Positions 25,290-36,767 of a DNA stretch of 64,000 bases are shown piece after piece. A program made the translations under genes and the position numbers. The notes under the pieces were generated by a model, which saw only the letters and a program-made list of their open reading frames with translations, ran no database searches and was not told the DNA's origin. Position 1 is the stretch's first letter; the number at the start of each line of letters is the position of its first letter. This DNA is from Mucor racemosus (lineage: Eukaryota > Mucoromycota > Mucoromycetes > Mucorales > Mucoraceae), in NCBI GenBank assembly GCA_027405735.1, contig JAPEHQ010000003.1:1302001-1366000 (forward strand). Reading direction: 5' to 3'.

Positions 25290-28167
25290 ATTTTGTTATT
25301 TTAATTTGTTGGAAGGAGAGTAAAACTAAGAAGCATTTAGATGAGAAAAGATCCTTTTTTTTTTTTTAGAGTCGTACATACACTGTAAAATGAAATGGAA
25401 AGATTGTTTAAAACGATGGTTAGCTTGGTTTTAATAAGGAAAGTATTGGGGGATAAAAAGACTCGTTTAAGAGTTTAAAATGAATGTTTCAAATGGATAG
25501 TTTTGTAGACAAAAAAAAAATGAGAAAATGAAGGATAGTTTAAAGAAAAAAGAAAAAGAGAGAAAAAGAAAAAACAGAGAATATAATCATAATAATAAGG
25601 TTGTTGCATGCAATCAGTAAACAGTAAATAGTAAATAAGCTTACTGTATAACAAATTATAGAGTGTAAAGTCGGTCCCTCATCAATATCATCATCTTGTA
25701 TAAAATATGTTGTAGCACATCTTTATTTTTTTAAAATAGGGAATATGGTCTTACTAAATCCATAAATCAACAATGATACTTGTTATGTGATCTATTTCTC
25801 TCTCTCTCTCTCTCCCTCTCTCCTCTCTCCTCTCTATGTTTTACTAATATACTAAATTATACGTGTATTGAATCAGTGAAAAATCATGGTTGCATCTTGT
25901 ATATTATGTGATATATAATTGATCGAAAGATCTCAGTTTTTCCGTATGAATACACATATCCGGAAAGGTTCCGCTCAAAAAGAAGAATTATATTAGTTTG
26001 AGATATGCTACATAAATACAAAATGTAAATTGACATTTCTTTCAGTTTTTCTTTATCCTACATTATCAATGTCGAGATCAAAATACACCAAGGATTTTAT
26101 AGATAAAACAAACATCCTGTATGTAAATCTATATCTTTAGATTTTAATATTGAAAATATATCGACAATACTTCTTGGCCCAATACAAGTGTATAGAGTTT
26201 CCCTCTAAAAACAAACTTGCGAGTTACACAAAACATCAATTGAAAATATCATCCTGAATCAATGAACATCGGTCCGATATTTTATAATGTATCGAATTTG
26301 AAGGGTTCAGTATTATAAATATTTTTTTTTTTTTTTTGCTTAAACGAAATGTGACATTTGAGAAACTTATATATTGTATAGTAATAACCTTTAGTATCAC
26401 TTTTTCAGGTAATTAAGGCTCTTTTTTTTTTTTTATTATTTTTTATTCTCAATGATAGATGCTTTGTTTCATGATTTGAATGATTTTCATCTTGCAAAGA
26501 AAAACAAGCTATTTCAAGAGAACACTGATCAGAATCCTACAACTCCCGAGCCTAAAAAATATGGCACGGGTCTTGTTGTAACTAACGATTTATAAAAAAC
26601 GATTGTATTTAAAGAAATGGGATGTATGTACTTTTTGTGTATGTATGTAATGTATAAGCTGTTTGTTGTACAATTGGAAAGAAAGAAACATCTTATTATG
26701 TGCATATATACATTAACCAAATTATATTCCGGAATTATATTATGATACACATCCATAAAATATTATATTTTGTCTGGTTACCGTGAGCATTGTAGGTGTT
26801 CCTGAATGTCAAAAAAGAGAGGATCGGGCGGGCTTGAAAAAAAAGAAATTACCCCTGAATACCATGAAAAAGGGAATAAAAAAGCAATGCTTATTTAATT
26901 TTAATAATTGCATTCGTATGCTTCTCTGTTTTTATTATCATTCGAATACATAGTATTAAAGTATAAAAACAATTAGACTATTGAGCGGGTGATATGTATA
27001 AGATTTAATGTATGATAATCAAACTAATTTGAAAACCTTAAAAAATTAAACAAAAAAAACATGCTTTCAGCGTATTTCCAATTTTAATTTTAGCAATTTG
27101 GTTTTTAATATAATTTTTTTTTTAAAAAAAACAGCAAGAAAAGCGAGAAAAACCACAGACACTCTATGTATGTATGTATGTATGTGTGTATACAACAATA
27201 AGAAGAAGAGCAAAGCTAGTGTATGTAATGTAGTAATGTAGACTACAAATAAACAATTTAATCAGTGTCTTGTCATTTAAAAACATCCTCATTTCTCGTC
27301 GCTTTTACTAGAAAGGTAAAAAAATACCCACTTGCATCGATAGCTATTTCTGTCTGTTTCTCCATTCGTAATTCTTTAGTTTAGTTTTTCGGTAATGGAA
27401 TTCTAGACCATCCCGTCTTTATCTCCATTAATGCTGCTAATGCTGCTGCTTCTTCTTTTTCTCCTTTAATAATTTAAAACACTTCAAAGAATTATATAAT
27501 GCTTTAATTAGTAGTTTTGTACAATAAGGATAATTTCATATTATTGTTTAACATCTCTAATATATGTAAGTTTTTTTTTCGTAGATAAAATCAAAATAAT
27601 TGATTTATTTGCTGCTCATTTGGAATAGTATATTGTTCTTCATAAGGAAATGCAGTTAAACAAAATTAAATAATTTTCAAATATACCTCAGATTTTAAGC
27701 ATGAATTCATTGTAATTTAGAATTTGATGCATTGCTTCAAATGTATGCATAAATCCTTCAAAGTTTTAGAAAAGAGTAGCGGTGCTATCAAATATGAAAT
27801 GTGGAAAAAAAAATCAGGATATACTATTTAGTGCAAATTGCTAAAATGGATAAATAAAATAGAATCATATTTTAGATATTACATAATCTATTCATCTGTT
27901 AAATTTGATCTTATAAATAGTTAATGACTGGAGAAAATCCTTTAAATATTGCCTATACCTGATGTAAATATGAATCGAAAAAGTTTCAAATATATAGCAA
28001 AAAATTGCATAAACAATGATTTTTGAAATAAAGTAATTATATTATTATTATAATAAATTGATATATATTTTTTAATGATTTTACAAATAACAAGTGGAAA
28101 GAATATACAAAGAAAAGTGAAAGGGGGAAAAAAATGAATAATTATATGGTTATAAAAATAAATGAAA
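25290..28167. other. Long intergenic region with one possible tiny gene
   Basis: Includes a CT microsatellite (25798-25835), long T runs, and the presumed promoter of the DP gene next to 25289. A small plus-strand frame at 26452-26595 is listed separately. On the minus strand, 27463-27381 reads as a possible 3' exon (EKEEAAALAALMEIKTGWSR, then a stop) behind a plausible AG, but no upstream exon could be fixed. Otherwise nothing recognised. Confidence 0.5.
26452..26595 (+). CDS. Possible 47-residue small protein
   Basis: An ATG-started frame of 48 codons (MIDALFHDLNDFHLAKKNKL ... KKYGTGLVVTNDL, then TAA). Residue composition is mixed and soluble, unlike the Phe/Tyr/Ile/Lys-rich noise frames around it, and the ATG follows a pyrimidine-rich tract as in other genes here. 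It could also be the last exon of a longer gene, since an AG lies upstream near 26408. No family recognised. Confidence 0.35.
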   Translation: MIDALFHDLNDFHLAKKNKLFQENTDQNPTTPEPKKYGTGLVVTNDL

Positions 28168-29130
28168 TTATTTTGTGGAAGCATTGATCAATTGAATAAC
28201 ACCATCAACAACCTTTGGTGGGAAATCACGGCTACGCATTTGTTGAACAACATTCACAGCTTTAGTCTTTTCACCATTATCAACATAAGCCTTAGCCATA
28301 GCTTCATAAGTGCTTGGTTCTTTAATCAAGTTATCAACATCACTCATGCCATTAAACACTTGTTCAGCCTTTTCTAATTGACCTTGAGCACCATAACCAG
28401 CAATAAATAAGTTTTCAATATAAGCAGAAGACTTGGTACCTTGCTTGAGCATATCCTTATAGATTTGTTGAGCACTGTTCATATCATTGTTATCAATATA
28501 AGTGTTCATCATTGCTTGATAGACAGTTTCATCAGCCTTAATACCAGATTTTGCATTTCCTTGTAGACAGCAACAGCAGATTGAACATCACGATGAAGGC
28601 AACCATAAGAACGAATCAATGTAGCATAGTGGCCAGCACTGGGACGATAGCCATGACGCTTGTTCATTTCAGTCAGCAAATTGTGAGCAGTTAACATGTC
28701 ATAAGCAGGAATATTGGCATAAGCTTCCATAAGTAACTTGTATGTATGCAAAGAAGGCTTCAGATTGAATTGCTTGGAGAGATTGTAATATTCGAGAGCC
28801 TTTTCACGATTGGGCTTTTGTTGAACATAGAATTGAATCATACTATTATAAGCACCAATACGAGGTTGATATTTAGGAGAGGAAATCATCTCTTGGAAAT
28901 ATTGAGCAGCACGACTTTCAGAACTACAACGAATACAAGCAGAAATAACAGAGGCATAAGTAATAGAGTTGGGAAGAACACCAAGTTGTTTCATTTCATT
29001 GAATAAACGCAAGACAGGTTCAATCTTACGACATTTAGCCAATTTTGAAATAATGACATTATACAAATAGACAGTAGGACGAACATTGTGTTTTCTAGAT
29101 TCCTCATAAATAGCAAGAGCATCAGTAGAT
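28168..29130 (-). pseudogene. Pentatricopeptide repeat (PPR) protein, 5'-truncated and frameshifted
   Basis: From about 29130 down to the stop at 28168 the frame encodes consecutive PPR units of about 35 residues (VYLYNVIISKLAKCRKIEPV, ITYASVISACIRCSSESRAA, GAYNSMIQFYVQQ..., LHTYKLLMEAYANI..., GHYATLIRSYGCL..., VYQAMMNTYIDNNDMNSAQQ, STYEAMAKAYVDNGEKTKAV). PPR proteins bind organelle RNA, usually in mitochondria. Two defects are visible: the frame breaks near 28540, where one A appears to be missing from an A-run just after KEMQ, and the 5' end lacks any Met or targeting peptide because the frame runs upstream into retrotransposon integrase sequence with a stop codon just before it (TAG near 29190). 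A broken gene is the simplest reading; the internal frameshift alone could be a sequencing error. Confidence 0.72.
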
Positions 29131-29300
29131 CTTGCTCCAGTTGCATGAATACCGAAATGCCCCAAGTAAATGTGTTTTTTCTAATATATTTGTTTTTCTT
29201 CAGACTGCAGGCGTTTCATAAACATCTAAATGACTAACGCGGAATAATAACTCTTCGTTTATTCTTCAATTGTTTACATACGCTGTCAATTTAGCGTTAT
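29130..29300 (-). pseudogene. Degraded Gypsy integrase zinc-finger (H2C2) fragment
   Basis: In shifting frames the minus strand reads CKQLKNKRRVII, then SHLDVYETPAV, then KTHLLG and GHFGIHAT. The last, H-x-x-x-GHFG-x-x-x-T, is the start of the integrase HHCC zinc finger found after RNase H in Gypsy elements. After GHFGIHAT no integrase sequence follows; the same frame continues into PPR repeats. The Cys pair and the DDE core are absent. Confidence 0.6.
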
Positions 29301-29459
29301 TAAAAGATCAGAGGTTTCCCTCGGAATGATACTTTTGGTGATCCGAAGATAACGGAAGTATCGCATGCAATAAGGTTATCATGTGCTTCCTTAAGTTTAT
29401 CTTTCCCCTTATTCACAACATGTAATTTCCTCTTTTCTTTTCTTCTACTACATTGTCTA

Positions 29460-31370
29460 CTACATGCTTCTCTTTCCTTTAACCTTTGTATCAATATCTT
29501 GTTTAACTAAATTCTTTTCATTAACATGATTTTTAATTAAACGCTTATCACCACTCTCCACCAGCGTATTGTATGGCCAGAAAAGACGCGATAAGGTATC
29601 AGCCAAGATATTGTTAATACCACTACAAAAGGTAATATCAAAATCCATTTCAAAAATTGTATCATAATAGTTCTCAACCATTCGATCCAATTTAGGTTGC
29701 GAATGTAGAAATAAAATACCACGATTATCCACAAAGAGATGGAATCGTCTTCCATACAACCATTGATGGAACTTTTTAAATGCATAGACAACTGCAGCTA
29801 ATTCTCGTTTGGAACTTCCCCATCTTTGCTCTGATGGACTCAAACTGCGTGCAATAAAACCAAGATATTTTATTTTATACCAATAACTTGATACATTGGC
29901 AGCGCCAATTGCATAGGCAGAACTATCTGTAACAACACAGATTGGATAATGTAAGTTAGGCACACTCAACACTGCTGAGCTGACTAATAATTCTTGCAAT
30001 TGCTTCATTAATTTAGTATGTTCTGGTGTCCATACTTTAGTAATATCAGGTGCATTTCTCAATTTATCTAGTGGTGCTGTCAACATCGACAAGCGTGGCA
30101 AATTAGAACAAAAAAAGTTAATCAATCCTAAACGTGAACTCAATTCACGGCTACTTTTAACGGTAGGTTCCAATCCAAAACATTGAAACCTTTCGAGGAT
30201 CTAATGCTAAACCCTCACTAGATAAGCAGAAACCCAATATATAAATGCTCTTTTGCGCAATATGCAATTTTTCAGTATTTATACGTAAGTTTGCTTTAGT
30301 CAAGCGATCGATAACGATTTTAACTAGTTCTGTATGCTTTTTCAGGTCGTTTTCAGTATGTATAGTGACATCATCTATAAAGTGAGTGGTAGTATCACTG
30401 ATATCAGCAAACAAATTAGAAAGTATTTTTTGTGCGTGCGATGAGACCATAGTCAATCCGTACGGGCAGTGAGAGAAGGACCACGTCAATCCCTCCATAT
30501 CAGTGAACGTCAAATACGATCTTGACGATCTGGATATTTTAAATGCATGGAAACATTGCGATAAGTCAATGACAGTATAGAGCGAATGCTTCGACATCTT
30601 ACGATGCAAATCACTTATCAAGGGCAATGGGAAACGTTCAAGTTTCTCAGGATCTAATGCATTATTTATCAAACGACAATCAATTACCACACGGTGCTCT
30701 TTTCCAGTGTATTCACCATCACTATTTTTCTTCGTACAGTAAAATTGGAGAATTATGAGGTGTATTAGGTTTTGCTCTTTTAATCACACCATTTTCTCGC
30801 CATTTTTCAACTTGTTTTTGAATAACAGGTCGCAATGCTTCAGCAATTGGAAATTGTCTACGACATGTATTCGCAAGTGGAGTATCTTTCTTATGGGCAA
30901 TGTAATTTCACTACCAGGAATATTACAATATGCTTTAGGACTAATACTAGTATTTGCATCAATAAATGGTTGTAATTCGTTCATCATAATTTTACGTTCT
31001 TCTTCAGATCCATAAGGATCTTCATTTGGTTTATAAGGATTGGGTTCAATCTTTGGTATTTCATAACCAACACGATCTGACCAATCTGCTGCAATATTAC
31101 CTAACGTAATACCAACTTTATACAATAAATCCATTCCAAATACACAATGGACATCGTCAAATAAATCAAAAACTTCAAATTTTGAATGAACAATTTTAGA
31201 ACCATAATTAATTATAAGCTCTTCTTCAGTTTGACCCTTACGATCTACTACACTGTTATTTTGTGCCAATTTATAATACCATTTTTATTACAAATATTTA
31301 ATTTAGAAAAGAAACTAATTGTGGTGAAATTGCACTAAACGTGCAACCAGTATCCAACAAAACCAAGTGT
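29460..31370 (-). pseudogene. Gypsy pol: protease, reverse transcriptase, RNase H
   Basis: The protease active site reads LVLLDTGCTFSAISPQLVSF near 31350, out of frame with the preceding gag segment; its second half has VHCVFGMDLLYKVGI. The reverse transcriptase has RFPLPLISDLHRKMSKHSLY, TVIDLSQCFHAFKI, CPYGLTMVSSHAQK and the catalytic FIDD box. RNase H has its acidic residues in VVTDSSAYAIGA, SKRELAAVVYAFKKFHQWLY and LFVDNRGILF, and ADTLSRL at the end. Frames break around 30880 and 30175. Confidence 0.82.
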
Positions 31371-31649
31371 TGACCTTGATGCCAGCGCTTGTTTCTAAAA
31401 TAACAGGTAAATAAAGAAGACCATTAGTATTCATATTATTATTAGGCATCTTCCTAAAATAATCACTATCAAATTGCTTACATTCACTATCGGTATCCAT
31501 TTGAGATACTTCTTTTCCCTTTTTCTTTGGGGCAGCAATAGTGGCCACAGCAAAATGTTGGTCACTTTCATCATCAGATGAATCATCAGTGTCTTCAGTG
31601 ACACGAGAAGGAGTAGGCACGATAGACTTCTTCTTTTTCCCATGAACAG

Positions 31650-33027
31650 TGTTCTTGGCATTCTTCTTGCACACTGCTTTGTGCGCATACGTGAAGGGAG
31701 TAAATCCACAATCAAAGCATTTTGGTGCATCACCACCATTATTTGCTTTTTGTTTGGTATGGAATTTACCAGCTCTTCTTACTGGCTTTTTGCAAAACCA
31801 TTGTATTGTTTACCAATACGATTACCAGCATTATGATTACCATTGTAACCACCACGAGAAGATGAACCATAATGGCCACCTTGTTGCTTAACTGCCTAAT
31901 TATTCTCTGGGTCAGTTCTTCTTCTTTTCTGTGCTTTTCCTCTCGGTAATAACTATCACGACGCAACAAATCGTAAACACTTCGAAGCTGAGAGATTGCA
32001 TAATCCAAAGTATCCTTCTCTTTATCTCTCGATTGAGAAATATTCAATGATACAGGACTATACAAATCCACATCAAGACCCTTCAACAAATAATCAGTCA
32101 AACTAGTGTTCTCAGTAACACCAGCCAAGTCTTTCAACGTCGTAAACTTGTCGATATAGACTTCTAAGCTTTCACATTTCTCCAATTTCAAATTTTTCAA
32201 TTTGTTGAGAGCAGCTTTCTTTTCCTCAGCCTCAGAAGGACTATACTTAGCCTTCAACTTGGACTTAAATTGACCCCAAGAAATACTAGGGTATCTCTCG
32301 ATTACTTCACGAGTCCAAGAAGCCATCCCAGTCGACATTTTGGGCTTTATGATTCTTTTCCAGTTTGCTTCAACTGAAATTGAACGAGATTCCAATACAT
32401 CTTCGAACTGAGTCAAACATGCGTCCATACTTTGAAAAATGAATTTCTTGGTATTAAACTTATGTCCTTTCCATTGTAAAAATGGAGTGTCAGAAGGAAC
32501 TAACGATGATTCACCCGTGGCAGTACCCATCATGGTACTTCATCAAATAAAAGATCATAATTCTCTTTTACCAGTTTTAACTGACGTTTCAAGGCACTTG
32601 CTTTTGAGGCTAGAGTACCATTATCAATATGCTTAATTGATAATGCAGTTGCATTATACAACTGAACTCGCAGTTGTTTGATTTCATTCAACAACTTCAC
32701 TTGATGTTCCTTTCCTAGGAAAGTAACTTCTTGAACACCATGGTCAAGATCAAGTTCACTATCACTCATGATAGTATCATCATCCATAGAAAGAGCGTCA
32801 TCGCTCAATTCCTTGGTAATACGAGCGTCTTCGCTACAAGTATTATAGTTATCATGCAGAGCATCATTGCTCAATGCATCATTTACATCTTGTCCCGAAG
32901 ACAAAGATGAACCAAGATCAAAATCCATATCCAAAGATACAGATTGAGAAGTAGTACCAGTAGCAGGCTGACGAGCCTTGGTAGCAGAGGTACCAGTAGC
33001 TTGTTTAATAGTAGTGTTGTTGCTCAT
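31650..33027 (-). pseudogene. Gypsy gag with zinc knuckle, frameshifted
   Basis: The first frame starts with ATG at 33027 (MSNNTTIKQATGTSATKARQ), acidic in the middle, and stops at 32530; a second overlapping frame, joined by ATGA, carries the gag capsid-like block (WKGHKFNTKKFIFQSMDACL, RYPSISWGQFKSKLKAKYSP, LRRDSYYREEKHRKEEE). After another shift near 31860 a Gly/Asn-rich stretch leads to a single zinc knuckle with the shape CxxC..H...C (CFDCGFTPFTYAHKAVC, near 31720-31680). The gag capsid block plus knuckle is typical of Gypsy elements. Confidence 0.7.
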
Positions 33028-33091
33028 TTTAAAAGTAAAATAGTATGAGTTGTTTAGAGTATAATAGAAGTTTTTAGGTAGATTAAAAAAT

Positions 33092-33860
33092 GAAATGTCA
33101 AAACGGTCTTAAGAAATAATCTTGCCAAAATATTACACTTTTTATTAACAATACATCCAGAGGATGTTATATACTTTTCATTATAACTATTACACAGAAT
33201 TACTATCTAAGAACATTACACCAATTTACTAAGACGCATGTGAATCAACGTGTACACCTGTTGATTTACTATAATACCGAATATTGACTGCGACCTTGAA
33301 TGTGCGACCTAGGATATGATATTGACATAACAATTACATTTATCCGTTAGATCAGTAGTATTGATCGATTATATCTTTCTGACATTCCATGTTGTCAGAT
33401 TAATCTATTTACATTTAGTAACACAGCGCATTTACAGTAATAAGTTGAGCTTATTTATATAGCTAAATCCAACGAGTGGATATGTCTCACATATCCAGTT
33501 TCCTGGATCTTGCTGAAATGTCAAAGAGTCTATATAAATAATCTTGCCAGAATATTACACTTTTATTAACAATACATCCTTTGGATGTATTTTTATACAT
33601 TAATTATAACTATTACTAGGGTTTTACTATCTAAGAATATGATGTAAGTCAATGATCCACATTGATTTACTGTAACACTAAATTATAGACTGTGACCTTG
33701 GATGTGAGACATAGGATGAGTATTGATATAACACTTGCTTTAGAACAATAAGAACAATTAAGAATGTTACCACAGATCAGTTAGCTGACTTCTTATCTTC
33801 TTATCAATAAGGATTACAAATCAAAAGGTTCATTATCTCACAAATAACCGGTGGATGTAA
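33092..33860 (-). repeat. LTR-like sequence beside gag, with internal duplication
   Basis: Reverse-complement blocks match the solo LTR-like units at 14205 and 14990. Within this stretch a block of about 220 bp occurs twice in direct orientation: aataatcttgccaaaatatt... from about 33113 and aataatcttgccagaatatt... from about 33536, each preceded by gaaatgtcaaa. The second copy sits between blocks that are adjacent in the solo units, so the LTR has a duplicated or nested R-U5-like portion. On the minus strand each block contains a TATA-like stretch and aataaaa. Confidence 0.6.
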
Positions 33861-33867
33861 CATAGTG

Positions 33868-34012
33868 CACTTATATCTGGTACTGATTTCTATTTTCCAA
33901 AAGATATCAATGATTTATAGAGTGAGGTACATCCTATTTGAATATTTTACATAATTCGACTCAATATTATTGAGAAAAAACATTCGAAAACATAAAAACT
34001 GTCTGAAACCTA
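33868..34012 (-). repeat. Short repeat matching 16366-16520 in inverse
   Basis: See the entry at 16366-16520: the same blocks in reverse complement, here directly next to the LTR-like unit. 34013-34604 beyond it is AT-rich with no recognised content. Confidence 0.55.
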
Positions 34013-34604
34013 CTTCTATATAGGGTTGTGGTCGAGCCTAGCTTATACTAGTAGATTGGCTGACAAAACCCTGCTCGGCACCAATACTACTTTTATAACC
34101 GTAAAAAAATTACAACAAAAGCCTTATATCAGTGTAATGATCCAGTTTATTACATAAGCGAATTGCACATCATATAAATAACAACCAAGAACGGATCAAT
34201 TGCACATTAGTAAATTTATCTGTTCTTTCCTTTCCTCTTATTATATTTATAACCACAATCCAAATAAATATATATATTATTACTTATTTATCATTGTTGC
34301 TTATAACCAATTATTATATAACCCCATATAATCAATCATAGGTAATAATCGTATACTAGTAATAGCAATTACAATTAGTAACACCAACCTCTCATATCCA
34401 ATCATAGTATCAAAGTCAGACATATAATCCTCCATATTATATATCCAGTTTGACAACCAATTGATCTATCACAATCAGCCAATTTTTCTCCTACTAATTG
34501 CAATAAAATTGAAGTAATTTTATAAAAATGAAAAATAAATTAACATAAAATAAAAAGGTGATAAATACAATTATAATCTTTCCACGGTTTCATTATTGTT
34601 GTTA

Positions 34605-34860
34605 CGTCAGGATATTATATAAATCTCAAAGCTAAAATATGTACTAAATTATTTTAATAAAAAATAATGGGAAAACTGTTAAAAATGAAAGAGCGCATTA
34701 AAATAAGGAGCTTTATTATTATAAGATCGAAATATCTTTTATATTCACGTTATCTAATTATATGACCAGTCTAAATGAGCCTATTTACGTAATATATCCG
34801 ATCAAGTCTAGGTGACACACACTAGTTCCACATTTATCAATACGTACAGTATAAACTGAG
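34605..34860 (+). repeat. Dispersed repeat family 3, left half of the split copy
   Basis: Matches 15425-15680 (atgaaagagcgcattaaaat, aagatcgaaatatcttttat, gtctaggtgacacacactag, acgtacagtataaa). The match stops abruptly at cagtataaa and resumes only at 39661. Confidence 0.72.
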
Positions 34861-35049
34861 CTTTATAACGTAGTATACAGCAACGTAGAACACATTATAT
34901 CAAACTGCTGTCATAATCGTAACCAACAAGGATTGTACACAGACTTGTGGATGCAACAATTCAACAATTGTGATTAAAAGAAATCTTGATATATCAGAAG
35001 TATACCCAGATGTAGAATCCCCGGAACAACTATTAAAATCCAACATGGC

Positions 35050-35080
35050 ATGACATTTAGTAACTCATACTAAATGTCAT
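35050..35080. repeat. Perfect 13-bp inverted repeat, 5-nt loop
   Basis: Arms atgacatttagta and tactaaatgtcat around actca. It sits in non-coding DNA inside the 4.8-kb block. It could be a terminal structure of a small element or simply chance in AT-rich DNA. Confidence 0.6.
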
Positions 35081-35444
35081 ACATAACCACTAGCATTAAT
35101 AGCGACTATCAGGAGCATTCAGGAACAGTTGGCAACAATGAAACATAAGCAATCCTACATCTTATCCAAATGATACAATCATAGATTCCCAAACCACAAA
35201 TTCCATTGTATATGATTTGTTCGCAATAATATCAAGTACCTCAATGCCCGGCAATTCATTAATAATATTAATAATTATATACCTATTTAGAAAACATATA
35301 AATATGAAGCATCAATAGTTTAATAAAATGTATCTTTTTTAGCAGAGTATTTTTATATTAGTATCTTTTGATATAACAAATCTGAAGAAAAGAAAATATC
35401 TTCATAAATTATACTAGTGTATATTTATATGAATTGCAAAGCGG

Positions 35445-35545
35445 TAGATGTTTGTGTACTGATGCCCACTACGGCCGACCTGTGCTGTACAAGATGATTT
35501 TGCTGTACCCAGCAGGTGGGCTGCACACTATAGCCTGATGAGTTG
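35445..35545 (+). repeat. GC-richer short dispersed repeat, copy 1
   Basis: cccactacggccgacctgtg ... aagatgattttgctgtaccc ... aggtgggctgcacac is the reverse complement of 54770-54835. It stands out against the AT-rich surroundings. Downstream to about 35800 a loosely periodic gtgcata-containing stretch follows. Confidence 0.65.
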
Positions 35546-36767
35546 TTGCTCCCACTGAATAATGGCTAAAAAGATAACAAGATGCACATGGGCACAACAA
35601 AAGAAACTGCATACTTGCATAATAACTCTAAGCCTGTATGTGCAGAATTATAGATTCTGTCCGTGTGCATGACATTAATCCCATGTGTGCATAGTAGTAG
35701 AGTTTTCCATAAGCATATCGTTATCCCTGTTTGTGCATAATAATAAAATCTGACCATGAGCATAATGAGCTGATCGTATGGGCACAAATTGGTTTGTACA
35801 TGAGTATCATCGTGCCGTTTTCAAAATTCCATTGCATTTTCTTATTGGAATAATGGGGTTTTAAATTAAGTTTGCTTTTATTAATATAGGTTATAGACAA
35901 TAATATAATTCAGTACGTTGTTGATCGATGTAGTAGAGCAATACATTAAGCAGCTAATATATTTACGATTATTATTATTATTTGTAAATGTGTTTTTAGC
36001 TATAATGTTTACAGCAACAATGGTTTTTGCTCGAGAATAAACTTGAATAACAATTACTGCTTAAATTTATATGCAAGCCAAATCTAAGGTTATAAATTTT
36101 ACTTTATCACACGTAAAATTTAAACAAATTAATCTTTTTTAAACTTACTAGCTTAGTTTACGATTGTCATCTGTAAAAAGGTTTGTTTCCAAGTATAGCG
36201 ACAATCATAACTATAATTATTAAGCAAGACATTAGCTTTTTTTTTGTTTCTATATCATTTGAAATTTTATCATTTTTCTGGAATAATTCGTGGGTTTGCA
36301 GCCAGTTCTAGCTTTTCATTGAGTAGATGTGTAAATATCATTGTTGCCTTCGATTTGATCTGATAATCAAGAAATACGTCCAACAATACAGTAGTAAATA
36401 ATAATATTTGATCTTAGAATGCGGTTAATAAATAAAAATATCAGTCTGTCATATACAGTAGTAGACTGCTACGTATATAAAAAATATTAGTCCCTTATGT
36501 TAGCATGATGCGTATTTAGATGAAAGAAAAGAATATCAGCGTGATAGTCTAATATGCCTTACCAAACGGTAAATATACCCTTGGAATATGAAAGCAGAAA
36601 GAGAGAAACAACACACGTAGAAAAAGATTATTTTCAAGGCTTTACATTATTTAGCGCAATCAAAACCCTGCTAAATTGCACATTTCAGCCAATATAAAAG
36701 CAGCATTACAGCACATAAACCATGAACTAAACAAAATAGTCAATATCTGTCATCATAGAAACATGCA

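Larger units (their letters stand above)
29120..33027 (-). mobile_element. Decayed Ty3/Gypsy-type LTR retrotransposon, internal region
   Basis: On the minus strand the order is gag (33027 to about 31650), aspartic protease (about 31370-31100), reverse transcriptase (about 30900-30180), RNase H (about 30000-29570) and a remnant of the integrase zinc finger (about 29280-29130). Protease-RT-RNaseH-integrase order identifies Ty3/Gypsy. Frames break at several points (near 32530, 31860, 31390, 30880, 30175 and 29450), so the copy cannot encode a continuous polyprotein. The integrase core and the 3' LTR are missing; the sequence instead passes into a PPR gene. LTR-like sequence flanks the gag side at 33092-33860. 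Confidence 0.85.

Noticed and set aside
29300..29494. Minus-strand Lys/Arg-rich frame as a separate small gene
   Set aside because: It overlaps the end of the Gypsy RNase H frame and leads into the integrase remnant. It is best read as decayed pol.
34020..34090. tRNA-like or primer-binding-site-like sequence (gtcgagcctagcttatac...ggcacc)
   Set aside because: No cloverleaf with a proper T-arm could be drawn, and it is not placed next to the gag end of the LTR.
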